From: Actinobacteria bacterium UBA3086
GTDB lineage: Bacteria > Actinomycetota > Coriobacteriia > Anaerosomatales > UBA3086
Assembly: GCA_002367305.1 (NCBI GenBank)
Contig: DFBG01000098.1
Location: 1 to 13,015, forward strand
Length of the DNA stretch: 13,015 nucleotides
Direction: 5' to 3'
A model generated the notes under the pieces. That model saw only the letters and a list, made by a program, of their open reading frames with translations, was not told where the DNA came from and did not search any database. The translations under genes were made by a program, and so were the position numbers. Positions 1 through 6,079 of this stretch are shown in pieces. Each line of letters opens with the position of its first letter. Positions within the stretch are counted from its first letter, which is position 1.

Positions 1-90
1 GAGACGGAGGCCGCATGGGGCAGGTTGCCCTCCGGCAATGCGGTCATCAAGGGGGATCCATTGTTCCCCAGGATCTACGAGGACAAATAG
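1..90 (+). CDS. metG: Methionyl-tRNA synthetase, C-terminal end (partial)
   Basis: The window opens in frame inside a coding region whose last 29 residues are readable. They include WGRLPSGNAVIKGDPLFPRI and then four more residues before TAG. The motif PLFPRI close to the stop is typical of the end of MetG, which charges tRNA-Met with methionine. The following gene is tatD, and metS-tatD (yabD) is the usual order in Gram-positive bacteria, which supports the call. If right, the protein ends just after the anticodon-binding domain and has no C-terminal Trbp111-like tRNA-binding domain such as the B. subtilis enzyme carries. Only the tail is visible, so the call rests on one short motif plus context. 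Confidence 0.75.
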   Translation, partial: ETEAAWGRLPSGNAVIKGDPLFPRIYEDK

Positions 91-117
91 CACGAAATTG
101 AACGGGGGAGGGGTGTC

Positions 118-981
118 ATGGGAAATCATGGACCGGTGGATCTGCCCAAGCTAGGTGGACAGACCGCAGACACGCACGCGCACCTGGACATGCTCGACGA
201 TCCTGCAGGTGCACTGGAGCGTGCTGCGATCGCGGGCGTCATGTTCGTCGCGACCGTGGTCGATGTGACCGAGGCTCCGCACGGAACTTTTGACTCTTTG
301 AGCAGTTGGCTCGAGGAAGCTCAACGACGGCTGGACGAGTGGGAGATCCCTCACGGCCGCCCGCCCGAGGTGCGCATCATCGTCGGGGCCCATCCGCACA
401 ACGCGAGTGCTTTGGGCGATGAGGAGATGCGTCTTCTGCTCCGGCTCGCCAAGGATCCGCGCGTTGCGGCAATCGGTGAGATCGGACTGGATTTCCACTA
501 TGACCACTCGCCTCGGGATGCCCAGCGCTGGGCATTTCGCCAGCAACTCGAGGTCGCTCATACGGTCGGACTCCCCGTCGTGGTCCACCTGCGGGATGCA
601 CACGAGGAGGGCCTGGCCATTCTCGAGCAGGTCGGCGTTCCGAAGGCGGGATGCATCATTCACTGCTACACGGCAGATGCCGAACTCGTTGAGCGCTTCC
701 TCCAGCTGGGCTGTCATATCTCGTTCGCGGGTCCCCTCACGTTCAGAAAGGCCGACGCGATTCGGAGTGCTGCCCAACAGGTGCCGCTCGATCGCGTTCT
801 AGTCGAAACGGACAGTCCTTTCTTGGCGCCGGAGCCATACCGTGGAACCACCAATGAGCCGGCCTTTGTGGTACTCACAGCGGCGAAGCTTGCCGAGATC
901 CATGGTGTGGATACGGTGGACATGGCCCGTGCCACCATGGAGAACGCGCGGGCTCTTCTCGGCGGAACACGGGAGATCTGA
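118..981 (+). CDS. tatD: TatD family metal-dependent hydrolase/DNase
   Basis: The 287-residue product is a TIM-barrel metallohydrolase of the TatD family (3'-5' exonuclease/deoxyribonuclease; YabD in Bacillus). The metal ligands are visible: the HxH pair at His20 and His22 (DTHAHLD), Glu121 (GEIGLDF), His157 (VVVHLRD), His182 (IIHCYTAD) and Asp232 (LVETDSPFLAP). All expected positions are present, so it should be active. It is about 20-30 residues longer than usual, partly from a 15-residue N-terminal lead (MGNHGPVDLP) and an insertion near residues 53-82. The start has a purine-rich GGGGGAGGGG just upstream. It lies 27 bp after metG, and its stop TGA abuts the ATG of the next gene, suggesting translational coupling. 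The cellular substrate is not evident. Confidence 0.93.
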   Translation: MGNHGPVDLPKLGGQTADTHAHLDMLDDPAGALERAAIAGVMFVATVVDVTEAPHGTFDSLSSWLEEAQRRLDEWEIPHGRPPEVRIIVGAHPHNASALGDEEMRLLLRLAKDPRVAAIGEIGLDFHYDHSPRDAQRWAFRQQLEVAHTVGLPVVVHLRDAHEEGLAILEQVGVPKAGCIIHCYTADAELVERFLQLGCHISFAGPLTFRKADAIRSAAQQVPLDRVLVETDSPFLAPEPYRGTTNEPAFVVLTAAKLAEIHGVDTVDMARATMENARALLGGTREI

Positions 982-1572
982 ATGACCGCACCCACAATCC
1001 TCTGTGTTGCAGGTAGCCCCCGCCGACACGGGAATAGCGAACTGTTGCTTGATTCCTGTGTTCGCGGAATCGAGGAAGCGGGAGGCATCGCGGATCGACT
1101 CGAGGTCGTGGAGTACGACATCACGCCGTGTCAGGGCTGCAATGCCTGTTCGCTCACCGAGGAGTGTGTGATCTCCGATCGCATGCGCGAGATCTACCCT
1201 CGTATCGATGCTGCCGACGCCATCGTGATCTCTTCGCCCGTGTACTTCGCCACCGTTCCGGCAGTGCTGAAGGCGCTCTATGACCGCTGCCAGCCCTATT
1301 GGGCTCGACAGCACGTGCTCAACCAACCTGCTCCAGCGCGTCGCCCAGGAGCCTTGTTGCTCGTGCGAGGTGCGGGTGATCCGTACGGATTCGAAGCTGC
1401 CGTTCTCACGACCAAGAGTGTATTCGCGGTGTTGGGTATCGATCTCGTTGACACGATCGAGGTGGAGGGCGTCGATTCACCCAGTGAACTCGGGCGACAT
1501 CCTGATTCGATCGCGCGTGCCGAGGAGCTCGGTTCGACTCTCGTCGGCCGTACTTTGGAGTATCGCCGATGA
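982..1572 (+). CDS. Iron-sulfur flavoprotein / NADPH-dependent FMN reductase family
   Basis: The 196-residue protein has a flavodoxin-like fold of the NADPH-dependent FMN reductase superfamily. GSPRRHGNSE (11-20) is the FMN phosphate-binding loop and SSPVYFATVPAVLKALYDR (84-102) is the second flavin-contact segment. Between them four cysteines at 50, 53, 56 and 62 form CX2CX2CX5C, the compact spacing known from archaeal-type iron-sulfur flavoproteins (Isf) that bind one [4Fe-4S] cluster. It is therefore probably a cytoplasmic electron carrier or reductase in an anaerobe, with ferredoxin as a possible partner by analogy; the physiological acceptor cannot be told. The ATG directly follows the tatD stop and has GGGAGA about 6 nt upstream. 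Between tatD and yabE the Bacillus cluster has no such gene, so it looks like an insertion into the operon. Confidence 0.85.
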   Translation: MTAPTILCVAGSPRRHGNSELLLDSCVRGIEEAGGIADRLEVVEYDITPCQGCNACSLTEECVISDRMREIYPRIDAADAIVISSPVYFATVPAVLKALYDRCQPYWARQHVLNQPAPARRPGALLLVRGAGDPYGFEAAVLTTKSVFAVLGIDLVDTIEVEGVDSPSELGRHPDSIARAEELGSTLVGRTLEYRR

Positions 1573-1584
1573 TCGGTTGCGCGG

Positions 1585-1596
1585 CCTGACGTCAGG
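1585..1596. promoter_or_regulatory. Palindrome upstream of yabE promoter (possible operator)
   Basis: CCTGACGTCAGG is a perfect 12-bp palindrome, extended on both sides by GGCC-type bases (1583-1599, with one extra G on the right). It lies 11 bp upstream of the -35 box at 1608. There is no T-run after it, so an intrinsic terminator for the upstream operon is unlikely. An operator for the yabE-rsmA promoter is the simplest reading, but no regulator is known here. Confidence 0.3.
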
Positions 1597-1607
1597 GCCT
1601 CTCCAGT

Positions 1608-1636
1608 TTGAGGTGCGTGCCGTCTCCGCGTATACT
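1608..1636 (+). promoter_or_regulatory. Sigma-A-type promoter for the yabE-like gene
   Basis: The -35 is TTGAGG (1608-1613) and the -10 is TATACT (1631-1636), with a 17-bp spacer. Both hexamers are close to consensus. Transcription would begin near 1643, giving a leader of about 35 nt with a GAAAGGG ribosome-binding site (1667-1673) before the ATG at 1678. Confidence 0.75.
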
Positions 1637-1677
1637 GGGAGCGTTCTGCAACTTGTCCGTTAAGACGAAAGGGTTAC

Positions 1678-2682
1678 ATGGGAGAACGGCCGACAGGCGC
1701 GGCGCGATTCCTAAAAACCCACTACATCATCGCAGCTCTCATTCCAGCACTCATCATCATACTGAGCGTCACTGGTTTCGTATGGGCCCAGAAGGGCGTG
1801 ACCGTCATGGTCGACGGGGCGTCCTCCTTCTACAAAACACAATCCGACGATGTCGCCGGCCTGCTCGATCAGGCTGAGATCGTCGTGTCCGATGGCGATG
1901 TCGTCACTCCCGCGCTCGCTGCGCAGGTCGAGGACGGCATGATCGTCGTAGTTCGTCATGCGGTTCCAGTCACTGTGGTCATCAGTGGTGAGGCGACGGA
2001 GATCAATGTCATCGGTCTCACGGTCGCGGATGCGTTGGTCGCTCTTGGCGTGGACCCCTCGACGGGTCTGCTCGTGGAGCCTGCGCTCGATGCGCCACTC
2101 GCGGCCGATATGACCATCCAGACGAGCGAGATGTTCGTTCGTCTCGTCGAGGAACGCCGCGAGATTCCCTTCGAGACCACCACGCGCAACGATGCCACGC
2201 TCGCCCAGGGCACCCGCAAGGTCGAGACCGAGGGAGTGCCGGGCAGCGAACTGCTCGTCTATGAGGTCATCGTGATCGATGGCGTCGAGGGAGATAGAAC
2301 CCTCAAGGCTCAGGCTGCCGTGACTGAGCCGGTCGATGAAGTCGTGGTTCTCGGGACCAAGCGTTCTGTGGGACACACCACGGTCTCTCGTGACACCACC
2401 GAATGGCGCACGGCGGTCTGTTCCTGGTACGGACCAGGATTCTATGGCCGCACGACGGCGAGTGGTCTCACCCTCACTGAGGATTCCGTGATCGTGGCTC
2501 ATCGGACGCTGGCCTTTGGGACTCGTATCGAGTTCTCCTATAACGGCCGTACTGTGGTCGCCGAGGTGCAGGATCGCGGTCCGTTCGCATCAGGTCGTAC
2601 GTTCGACTTGGGTCCTGGAGTGGCCAAGGCGCTGGGCTTCTCTGGCGTCCGCTCCGTCTCGTACCGCATTCTGGGCAACTGA
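1678..2682 (+). CDS. YabE-like cell-wall protein: DUF348 x2, G5 and RlpA-type double-psi beta-barrel
   Basis: The 334-residue protein starts with an uncleaved-looking membrane anchor (hydrophobic residues about 17-38), so the rest is extracellular. Two DUF348 repeats follow (about 41-80 and 98-140), then a G5 domain (about 150-226, with GTRKVETEGVPGSELLVYEV). The last part (about 245-332) is a double-psi beta-barrel of the RlpA type: CSWYGPGFYGRTTASG, VIVAHRTLAFGTRIEF, VQDRGPF (Asp299) and TFDLGPGVAKALG. Actinobacterial RpfB has DUF348-G5 followed by a lysozyme-like domain, and Bacillus YabE ends in a 3D barrel; here the enzyme domain looks closer to RlpA, a lytic transglycosylase family in which the Asp of the DRGPF segment is important. 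It probably remodels peptidoglycan. It has its own promoter and a GAAAGGG site before the ATG; rsmA starts 5 bp after its stop. Confidence 0.87.
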   Translation: MGERPTGAARFLKTHYIIAALIPALIIILSVTGFVWAQKGVTVMVDGASSFYKTQSDDVAGLLDQAEIVVSDGDVVTPALAAQVEDGMIVVVRHAVPVTVVISGEATEINVIGLTVADALVALGVDPSTGLLVEPALDAPLAADMTIQTSEMFVRLVEERREIPFETTTRNDATLAQGTRKVETEGVPGSELLVYEVIVIDGVEGDRTLKAQAAVTEPVDEVVVLGTKRSVGHTTVSRDTTEWRTAVCSWYGPGFYGRTTASGLTLTEDSVIVAHRTLAFGTRIEFSYNGRTVVAEVQDRGPFASGRTFDLGPGVAKALGFSGVRSVSYRILGN

Positions 2683-2687
2683 TTCCC

Positions 2688-3551
2688 ATGCCGCACTCGA
2701 GCCTGGCATCGCCGTCGGCGACGCGGGCCGTTCTTGCCACTCACCGCCTCGCCACCAAGAAGTCCTTAGGCCAGCATTTCCTCATCGACGACAACGTCGT
2801 CGGACGCATTCTTGATCTGGCCGACCTCGATGGGTCTGAGTCCGTGCTGGAGATCGGTCCCGGGATAGGAACGCTCACGGTGGCACTCTGCGAGCATGCT
2901 GCGCAGGTGGTCGCGGTCGAGCGTGATGAGGAGCTCTTGCCGGCCCTGCAGGAGACCACCGAGTTCTGCACCAACCTGCGCGTCGTGAGAGATGATGCGG
3001 TGCGTGTGGATCCGGCCGAACTGATGACACCTGCGGGACCACCCGTGGCGCTCGTCGCCAATCTGCCGTATGCAGTAGCGGCCACCGTCGTTCTTCGCTT
3101 CTTTCAGGAGATCCCTTCACTGCGCACGGCTGTGGTCATGGTCCAGGCCGAGGTCGCCGCGCGCATGTCGGCACACCCCGGAACCAAGGACTACGGCGCT
3201 TACACGGTCAAGCTTCGGCTGTCAGCGGAGCCAACGGGTCACTTTGGCGTTGCGCGCAGCTGTTTCATGCCTCCTCCTCGTGTTGACTCGACGGTGATCA
3301 GGCTCGATAGGGTCACGTCGGTATCTCAGGAGATGGCACGCGCGACGACGACAACCGCTGAAGCGGCATTCGCCCAGAGGCGCAAGACGATTCGGAATTC
3401 GATCAAATCAGTGACGGGAGTGTCTGGCGAGAGCCTCGATGAGGCGTTGGATGCCGCCGGTATCGATGGCCGACGAAGGGCCGAGACATTGTCAGTCGAC
3501 GAATTCCTGGACTTGGGGTCGAGAATGCGCAAATATGGCCTTTTACCTTGA
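2688..3551 (+). CDS. rsmA: 16S rRNA (adenine1518/1519-N6)-dimethyltransferase RsmA (KsgA)
   Basis: This 287-residue enzyme dimethylates two adjacent adenines in the 3' terminal helix of 16S rRNA using S-adenosylmethionine, late in 30S assembly. Visible family motifs in order are LGQHFLID (27-34), the SAM-binding EIGPGIGTLT (55-64), acidic VAVERD (75-80), the catalytic NLPY (125-128), and the FMPPPRVDSTV segment (193-203). Length is normal. The ATG at 2688 lies 5 bp after the preceding stop and lacks a good ribosome-binding site, so translation may be coupled to the yabE-like gene. In Bacillus rnmV (RNase M5) sits between these two genes; it is absent here. The TGA stop is inside the -35 box of the veg promoter. 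Confidence 0.96.
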   Translation: MPHSSLASPSATRAVLATHRLATKKSLGQHFLIDDNVVGRILDLADLDGSESVLEIGPGIGTLTVALCEHAAQVVAVERDEELLPALQETTEFCTNLRVVRDDAVRVDPAELMTPAGPPVALVANLPYAVAATVVLRFFQEIPSLRTAVVMVQAEVAARMSAHPGTKDYGAYTVKLRLSAEPTGHFGVARSCFMPPPRVDSTVIRLDRVTSVSQEMARATTTTAEAAFAQRRKTIRNSIKSVTGVSGESLDEALDAAGIDGRRRAETLSVDEFLDLGSRMRKYGLLP

Positions 3552-3576
3552 GTTTTTCGCCTAGGTGAAGTATACT
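3548..3576 (+). promoter_or_regulatory. Strong sigma-A-type promoter for veg
   Basis: TTGAGT (3548-3553) and TATACT (3571-3576) are separated by 17 bp. The -35 overlaps the rsmA stop codon. It nearly repeats the yabE promoter (TTGAG, N17, TATACT). The site AAAAGGAGG (3588-3596) lies 6 bp before the ATG, so both transcription and translation signals are very strong. In B. subtilis the veg promoter is one of the strongest vegetative promoters. Confidence 0.8.
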
Positions 3577-3602
3577 CTCCTCCGTGTAAAAGGAGGCTTT
3601 GC

Positions 3603-3887
3603 ATGGAAGATGTCGCACGTCGTGTTCAGACCGTCGGTCGCATTCGCACCGATCTCGCGGAGCTCGCTGGAACCCGTATGCGCCTTCGCGCGAACATGGG
3701 TCGCTCCAAAATCATCGAACGTGAGGGAGTGCTCGAGCAGACGCACCCCAGTTTGTTCGTTGTGAAGGTCGATGAGAAGCGTGATCGCACGGCCAGGGTG
3801 TCATACAGCTACGTTGACGTTCTGACCGGTACGGTCGAGCTCACCCACGTAGAGAGCGGTGAGAATCTGCTTCCCTGGCTCGCCTAG
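3603..3887 (+). CDS. veg: Veg family protein
   Basis: The 94-residue protein matches the Veg family (DUF1021). Conserved blocks are NMGRSKIIEREGVLEQTHPS (31-50), LFVVKV, and RVSYSYVDVLTGTVEL (65-80), which align without gaps to the B. subtilis protein as I recall it. Veg is small and cytoplasmic; in B. subtilis it promotes biofilm gene expression by opposing SinR, but a sinR partner is not visible here and the ancestral role is unknown. The C-terminus (HVESGENLLPWLA) is lineage-specific. It is monocistronic: its own promoter lies upstream and a strong terminator downstream. Position between rsmA and ispE is the same as in Bacillus. Confidence 0.93.
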   Translation: MEDVARRVQTVGRIRTDLAELAGTRMRLRANMGRSKIIEREGVLEQTHPSLFVVKVDEKRDRTARVSYSYVDVLTGTVELTHVESGENLLPWLA

Positions 3888-3912
3888 ACACAGGGAATCG
3901 GTCTTGTACGAT
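3885..3912 (+). promoter_or_regulatory. Tentative promoter for ispE overlapping the veg terminator
   Basis: TAGACA (3885-3890) and TACGAT (3907-3912) are 16 bp apart; the -10 fits the TANNNT form seen in GC-rich actinobacteria. Transcription would start inside the first arm of the veg terminator, so the ispE transcript could not fold that hairpin. No better promoter is seen between the terminator and ispE. Weak evidence. Confidence 0.3.
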
Positions 3913-3914
3913 AG

Positions 3915-3947
3915 GCGCGGAGCATCTGCTCCGCGCTTTTTCGTTTT
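3915..3947 (+). terminator. Rho-independent terminator after veg
   Basis: A perfect 9-bp GC-rich stem, GCGCGGAGC (3915-3923) and GCTCCGCGC (3928-3936), closes a 4-nt loop ATCT and is followed by TTTTTCGTTTT (3937-3947). This is a textbook intrinsic terminator, 27 bp past the veg stop. Confidence 0.92.
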
Positions 3948-3970
3948 GACGACCTTATTTCGGGGGCAGC

Positions 3971-4858
3971 ATGGACCGCGTCATCATCACAGCACCCGCG
4001 AAGATCAACCTCCATCTGGCGATCGGTGCGCGCCGTGCCGACGGATACCATGACGTGGAGACCGTGTTCCAGGCCCTGCGGATCGCCGATCTCGTCGATG
4101 TTCGCCTGGCCGACAGACTCTCCCTGACCTGTTCGCCGGAGATGGGGCTGGCCGAGACCGAGAATCTGGCCTACCGGGCGGCAGAGGCCCTCGGGCAACG
4201 TCTGGGACGTGATCCAGATGTCTCCATCTCGATTCGAAAGGTGCTTCCAGCGGGAGCGGGGCTGGGCGGCGGCAGTGCCGACGCGGCTGCAGTGCTCGCC
4301 GGAATGGCGATTCTCTGGGGTATCGATCCTGCCGACCCTCTGCTCGTCTCCGTCGCCGCCGACTTAGGCGCGGATGTTCCCTTCTTCCTGTTGGGTGGCG
4401 CCGGCCTCTACACGGGGCGCGGGGATGAGTTTGTGCGTGCACTACCCCATGTCTCCGTGCCTGTAGCATTGGTCAAACCACCCGAGCCGGTGTCTACCGC
4501 GCAGGCGTACGCTGCATTCGACCGACTGCCCTTGGCGCCGATGTCTGATATCAGCGTGCTTGCGGAGGCGTTGGCCTCTGGCGACCCGGCGGCGGTGGCC
4601 CGCGCGACATTCAACAACATGACTCAGGCATCGATCGATGTGGTGCCTTCTGTCGGTGAAGCACTTGCGCTCTGCCAGTCGATAACGGGGGTCTTGGGTT
4701 CCATGGTGGCCGGGAGCGGCTCTGCGGTGTGTGCGTTCTGTGAGAGCGATGAGGTCGCGAAGCGTGTCGCCGATGCAGCGTCGCGACTCGGCTGGTGGTC
4801 GGCGCCGACGAGGACGTCCTCGCATGGTGTGATCAGCATAGGGAGGGACGCTTCGTGA
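3971..4858 (+). CDS. ispE: 4-diphosphocytidyl-2-C-methyl-D-erythritol kinase
   Basis: IspE phosphorylates 4-diphosphocytidyl-methylerythritol with ATP in the MEP pathway to isopentenyl diphosphate, needed for undecaprenyl carriers and quinones. The 295-residue GHMP kinase shows PAKINL (9-14, catalytic-site Lys11), DGYHDVETVFQAL (24-36), the ATP loop PAGAGLGGGSAD (93-104), and GADVPFF (133-139, catalytic Asp135). Length and motif order are normal. GGGGG (3962-3966) precedes the ATG. The gene lies after the veg terminator, so it must be transcribed from its own start. Its stop codon TGA overlaps the GTG start of the next gene, indicating tight coupling. Confidence 0.96.
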   Translation: MDRVIITAPAKINLHLAIGARRADGYHDVETVFQALRIADLVDVRLADRLSLTCSPEMGLAETENLAYRAAEALGQRLGRDPDVSISIRKVLPAGAGLGGGSADAAAVLAGMAILWGIDPADPLLVSVAADLGADVPFFLLGGAGLYTGRGDEFVRALPHVSVPVALVKPPEPVSTAQAYAAFDRLPLAPMSDISVLAEALASGDPAAVARATFNNMTQASIDVVPSVGEALALCQSITGVLGSMVAGSGSAVCAFCESDEVAKRVADAASRLGWWSAPTRTSSHGVISIGRDAS

Positions 4859-5613
4859 AGATGGTGAATGCGGTGGTTCTTGCCGGGGGCGACGGCATGG
4901 TCATCGATTCGGAGTATCGCTTCAAAGGTTTGCTCCCTATAGCAGGTCGCCCCATGGTCTCGTGGGTCGTGGATGGCCTCCGGGAGTCGGAGACGGTAGG
5001 CGAGGTTGCGGTCGTTCTGCCCACGGCAGAGAACCTGGGCTCGTGGGTGGACACCGTCGACAAGCTCGTGCTGGGACATGAATCATTCATCGACAACCTC
5101 TCGGCAGGCATGGATGCCTTTCGCGACGAGCGACCAGTGCTCGTCGTCACCGGCGATGTGCCGACGATAACCGGCGAGGCGATCGATGACTTCGTGCGGC
5201 AGGCGCTTGAGCGCGATGCCGAGTTCGCGTACGCCATTGTTCATGAGGAAGCGATGGAGGCGGCTTTCCCTGGAGGGAAGCGAACCTATATCAAAATGGC
5301 GCGGGGTCGCGTCACCGGGGGAAATGTTGCGATTCTGACGCCGGACGTGCTCGCTCGCAACAAGGATTTCGGGCAGAAGCTGTTCCAGACACGCAAGAGG
5401 GCCTCAAGCATGGCGCGACTCCTAGGAGCACGCGTCGTGATAGGGCTGTTGACGGGGAGGTTGGATTCAGCGGAACTTGAGCGCAGAATGGAGAAGCTGC
5501 TCGATGCTCGCTGTCGAGCGGTGTTCTCGGCTCACGCGTGTATAGGCATGGATGTGGACAAGCGGGAGGATAGAGAACTTTTGGAGCGAACGGTATTCGC
5601 ACAAGACAGGTAG
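4855..5613 (+). CDS. MobA/GlmU-like nucleotidyltransferase of unknown substrate
   Basis: The 252-residue protein has a nucleotidyltransferase (NTP_transf_3-type, Rossmann-like) fold. The N-terminal NTP site reads NAVVLAGGDGMVIDSEYRFK, followed by GLLPIAGRPMV; the lysine at 24 and PIAGRPM are kept, but the usual GxGxRM arginine-containing loop is altered. VVTGDVPTITGEAI (97-110) is the metal-binding region with Asp101, TGGNVAILTPDVL (154-166) is a typical mid motif, and GMDVDKREDRELL (231-243) is the C-terminal Asp motif. I chose GTG at 4855 because GGGAGGG (4841-4847) is 7 nt upstream and the GTGA overlap with ispE is typical of coupled genes; ATG at 4861 is possible. An in-frame ATG at 4795 would overlap ispE widely and lacks homology. 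It occupies the place of purR-yabJ in Bacillus. Substrate unknown: a sugar-phosphate or cofactor precursor is likely. Confidence 0.82.
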   Translation: MKMVNAVVLAGGDGMVIDSEYRFKGLLPIAGRPMVSWVVDGLRESETVGEVAVVLPTAENLGSWVDTVDKLVLGHESFIDNLSAGMDAFRDERPVLVVTGDVPTITGEAIDDFVRQALERDAEFAYAIVHEEAMEAAFPGGKRTYIKMARGRVTGGNVAILTPDVLARNKDFGQKLFQTRKRASSMARLLGARVVIGLLTGRLDSAELERRMEKLLDARCRAVFSAHACIGMDVDKREDRELLERTVFAQDR

Positions 5614-5639
5614 GATTCATGCAGGCGCGTGCCGAATAC
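5610..5639 (+). promoter_or_regulatory. Sigma-H-like promoter for spoVG
   Basis: GTAGGATTC (5610-5618) and GCCGAATAC (5631-5639) are 12 bp apart. The Bacillus sigma-H consensus is RNAGGAWWW, 11-12 bp, RNNGAATWW; this fits everywhere except the last W in each box. B. subtilis spoVG is a classic sigma-H-dependent gene. The -35 overlaps the TAG stop of the upstream gene. A start near 5645 gives a leader of about 70 nt. No good sigma-A promoter is seen in the gap. Whether this organism has a sigma-H homologue is not visible here. Confidence 0.55.
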
Positions 5640-5668
5640 AGAACGTATCTGAACAAGAAAGTCTAGTA

Positions 5669-5699
5669 ACGTTCGATTCACCGGGGGGTAATCGAGTGT
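5669..5699 (+). promoter_or_regulatory. Inverted repeat in the spoVG leader
   Basis: ACGTTCGATT (5669-5678) pairs with AATCGAGTGT (5690-5699): 10 bp including two G-U pairs, enclosing an 11-nt loop with six consecutive G. The hairpin sits in the predicted 5' leader, just before the ribosome-binding site AAGGGGGA (5703-5710). There is no T-run, so it is not a terminator. It may be an RNA control element or protein-binding site; SpoVG homologues are known nucleic-acid-binding proteins. Confidence 0.5.
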
Positions 5700-5713
5700 T
5701 CGAAGGGGGAAGC

Positions 5714-6007
5714 ATGGAGATCACGAAGGTCACGTTGCGGCCTGTGGCCATGAACAAAGTGTGTGCTATCGCGAGTATCGTGATCCAGGACTCGTTCGTA
5801 GTGCATGATCTACGAGTGGTCAACGGAGACAAAGGCCTATTCGTCGCGATGCCGTCACGCAAGCTCCCCAACGGGGACTTCCGAGATATCTGTCATCCCA
5901 TCAACACGGATGCGCGCAATGAGATCCAGCGCGCTGTACTGGAGCAGTTCGCCGAAGAGGGCGGAGTCGAGGCATTCGCCAGCGCGGCGGATTCGTTCGG
6001 CAACTGA
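5714..6007 (+). CDS. spoVG: SpoVG family regulatory protein
   Basis: The 97-residue product has the same length as B. subtilis SpoVG and shares its landmarks: MEITKVTLRP at the start, DSFVVHDLRVVNG, KGLFVAMPSRKLPNGDFRDI and CHPINTDAR. SpoVG is a small nucleic-acid-binding regulator; in Bacillus it affects septation during sporulation and in Listeria, Staphylococcus and Borrelia it controls other traits, so its presence does not imply spore formation. I start at 5714 because AAGGGGGA (5703-5710) lies just upstream and homology begins there; the frame is open farther 5' to about 5552 but that part overlaps the preceding gene and has no family similarity. Predicted promoter is sigma-H-like. No strong terminator follows. 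Confidence 0.95.
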   Translation: MEITKVTLRPVAMNKVCAIASIVIQDSFVVHDLRVVNGDKGLFVAMPSRKLPNGDFRDICHPINTDARNEIQRAVLEQFAEEGGVEAFASAADSFGN

Positions 6008-6052
6008 CGGTCCTTCGGCATTCGAATTCGCTCATCATATGTGTCAATATGC

Positions 6053-6079
6053 AGCGTCACCCTTTTGGGGTTTGACGCT
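6053..6079. repeat. Inverted repeat between spoVG and tRNA-Gln
   Basis: AGCGTCA (6053-6059) and TGACGCT (6073-6079) form a perfect 7-bp dyad, with an inner CCC-TTTT-GGG that extends it as RNA. The right arm contains most of the -35 box of the tRNA promoter. With no T-run downstream it is at best a weak spoVG terminator; an operator over the -35 is the alternative. Confidence 0.45.

Noticed and set aside
3579..3596. CCTCC and GGAGG could pair and hide the veg ribosome-binding site.
   Set aside because: The predicted transcription start (about 3583) falls at the end of the CCTCC arm, so the mRNA would not contain the full anti-binding-site sequence.
5552..5713. A longer SpoVG beginning upstream at 5552.
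   Set aside because: The extension overlaps the preceding gene, has no SpoVG similarity, and would erase the promoter and leader; the family start with a good binding site is at 5714.
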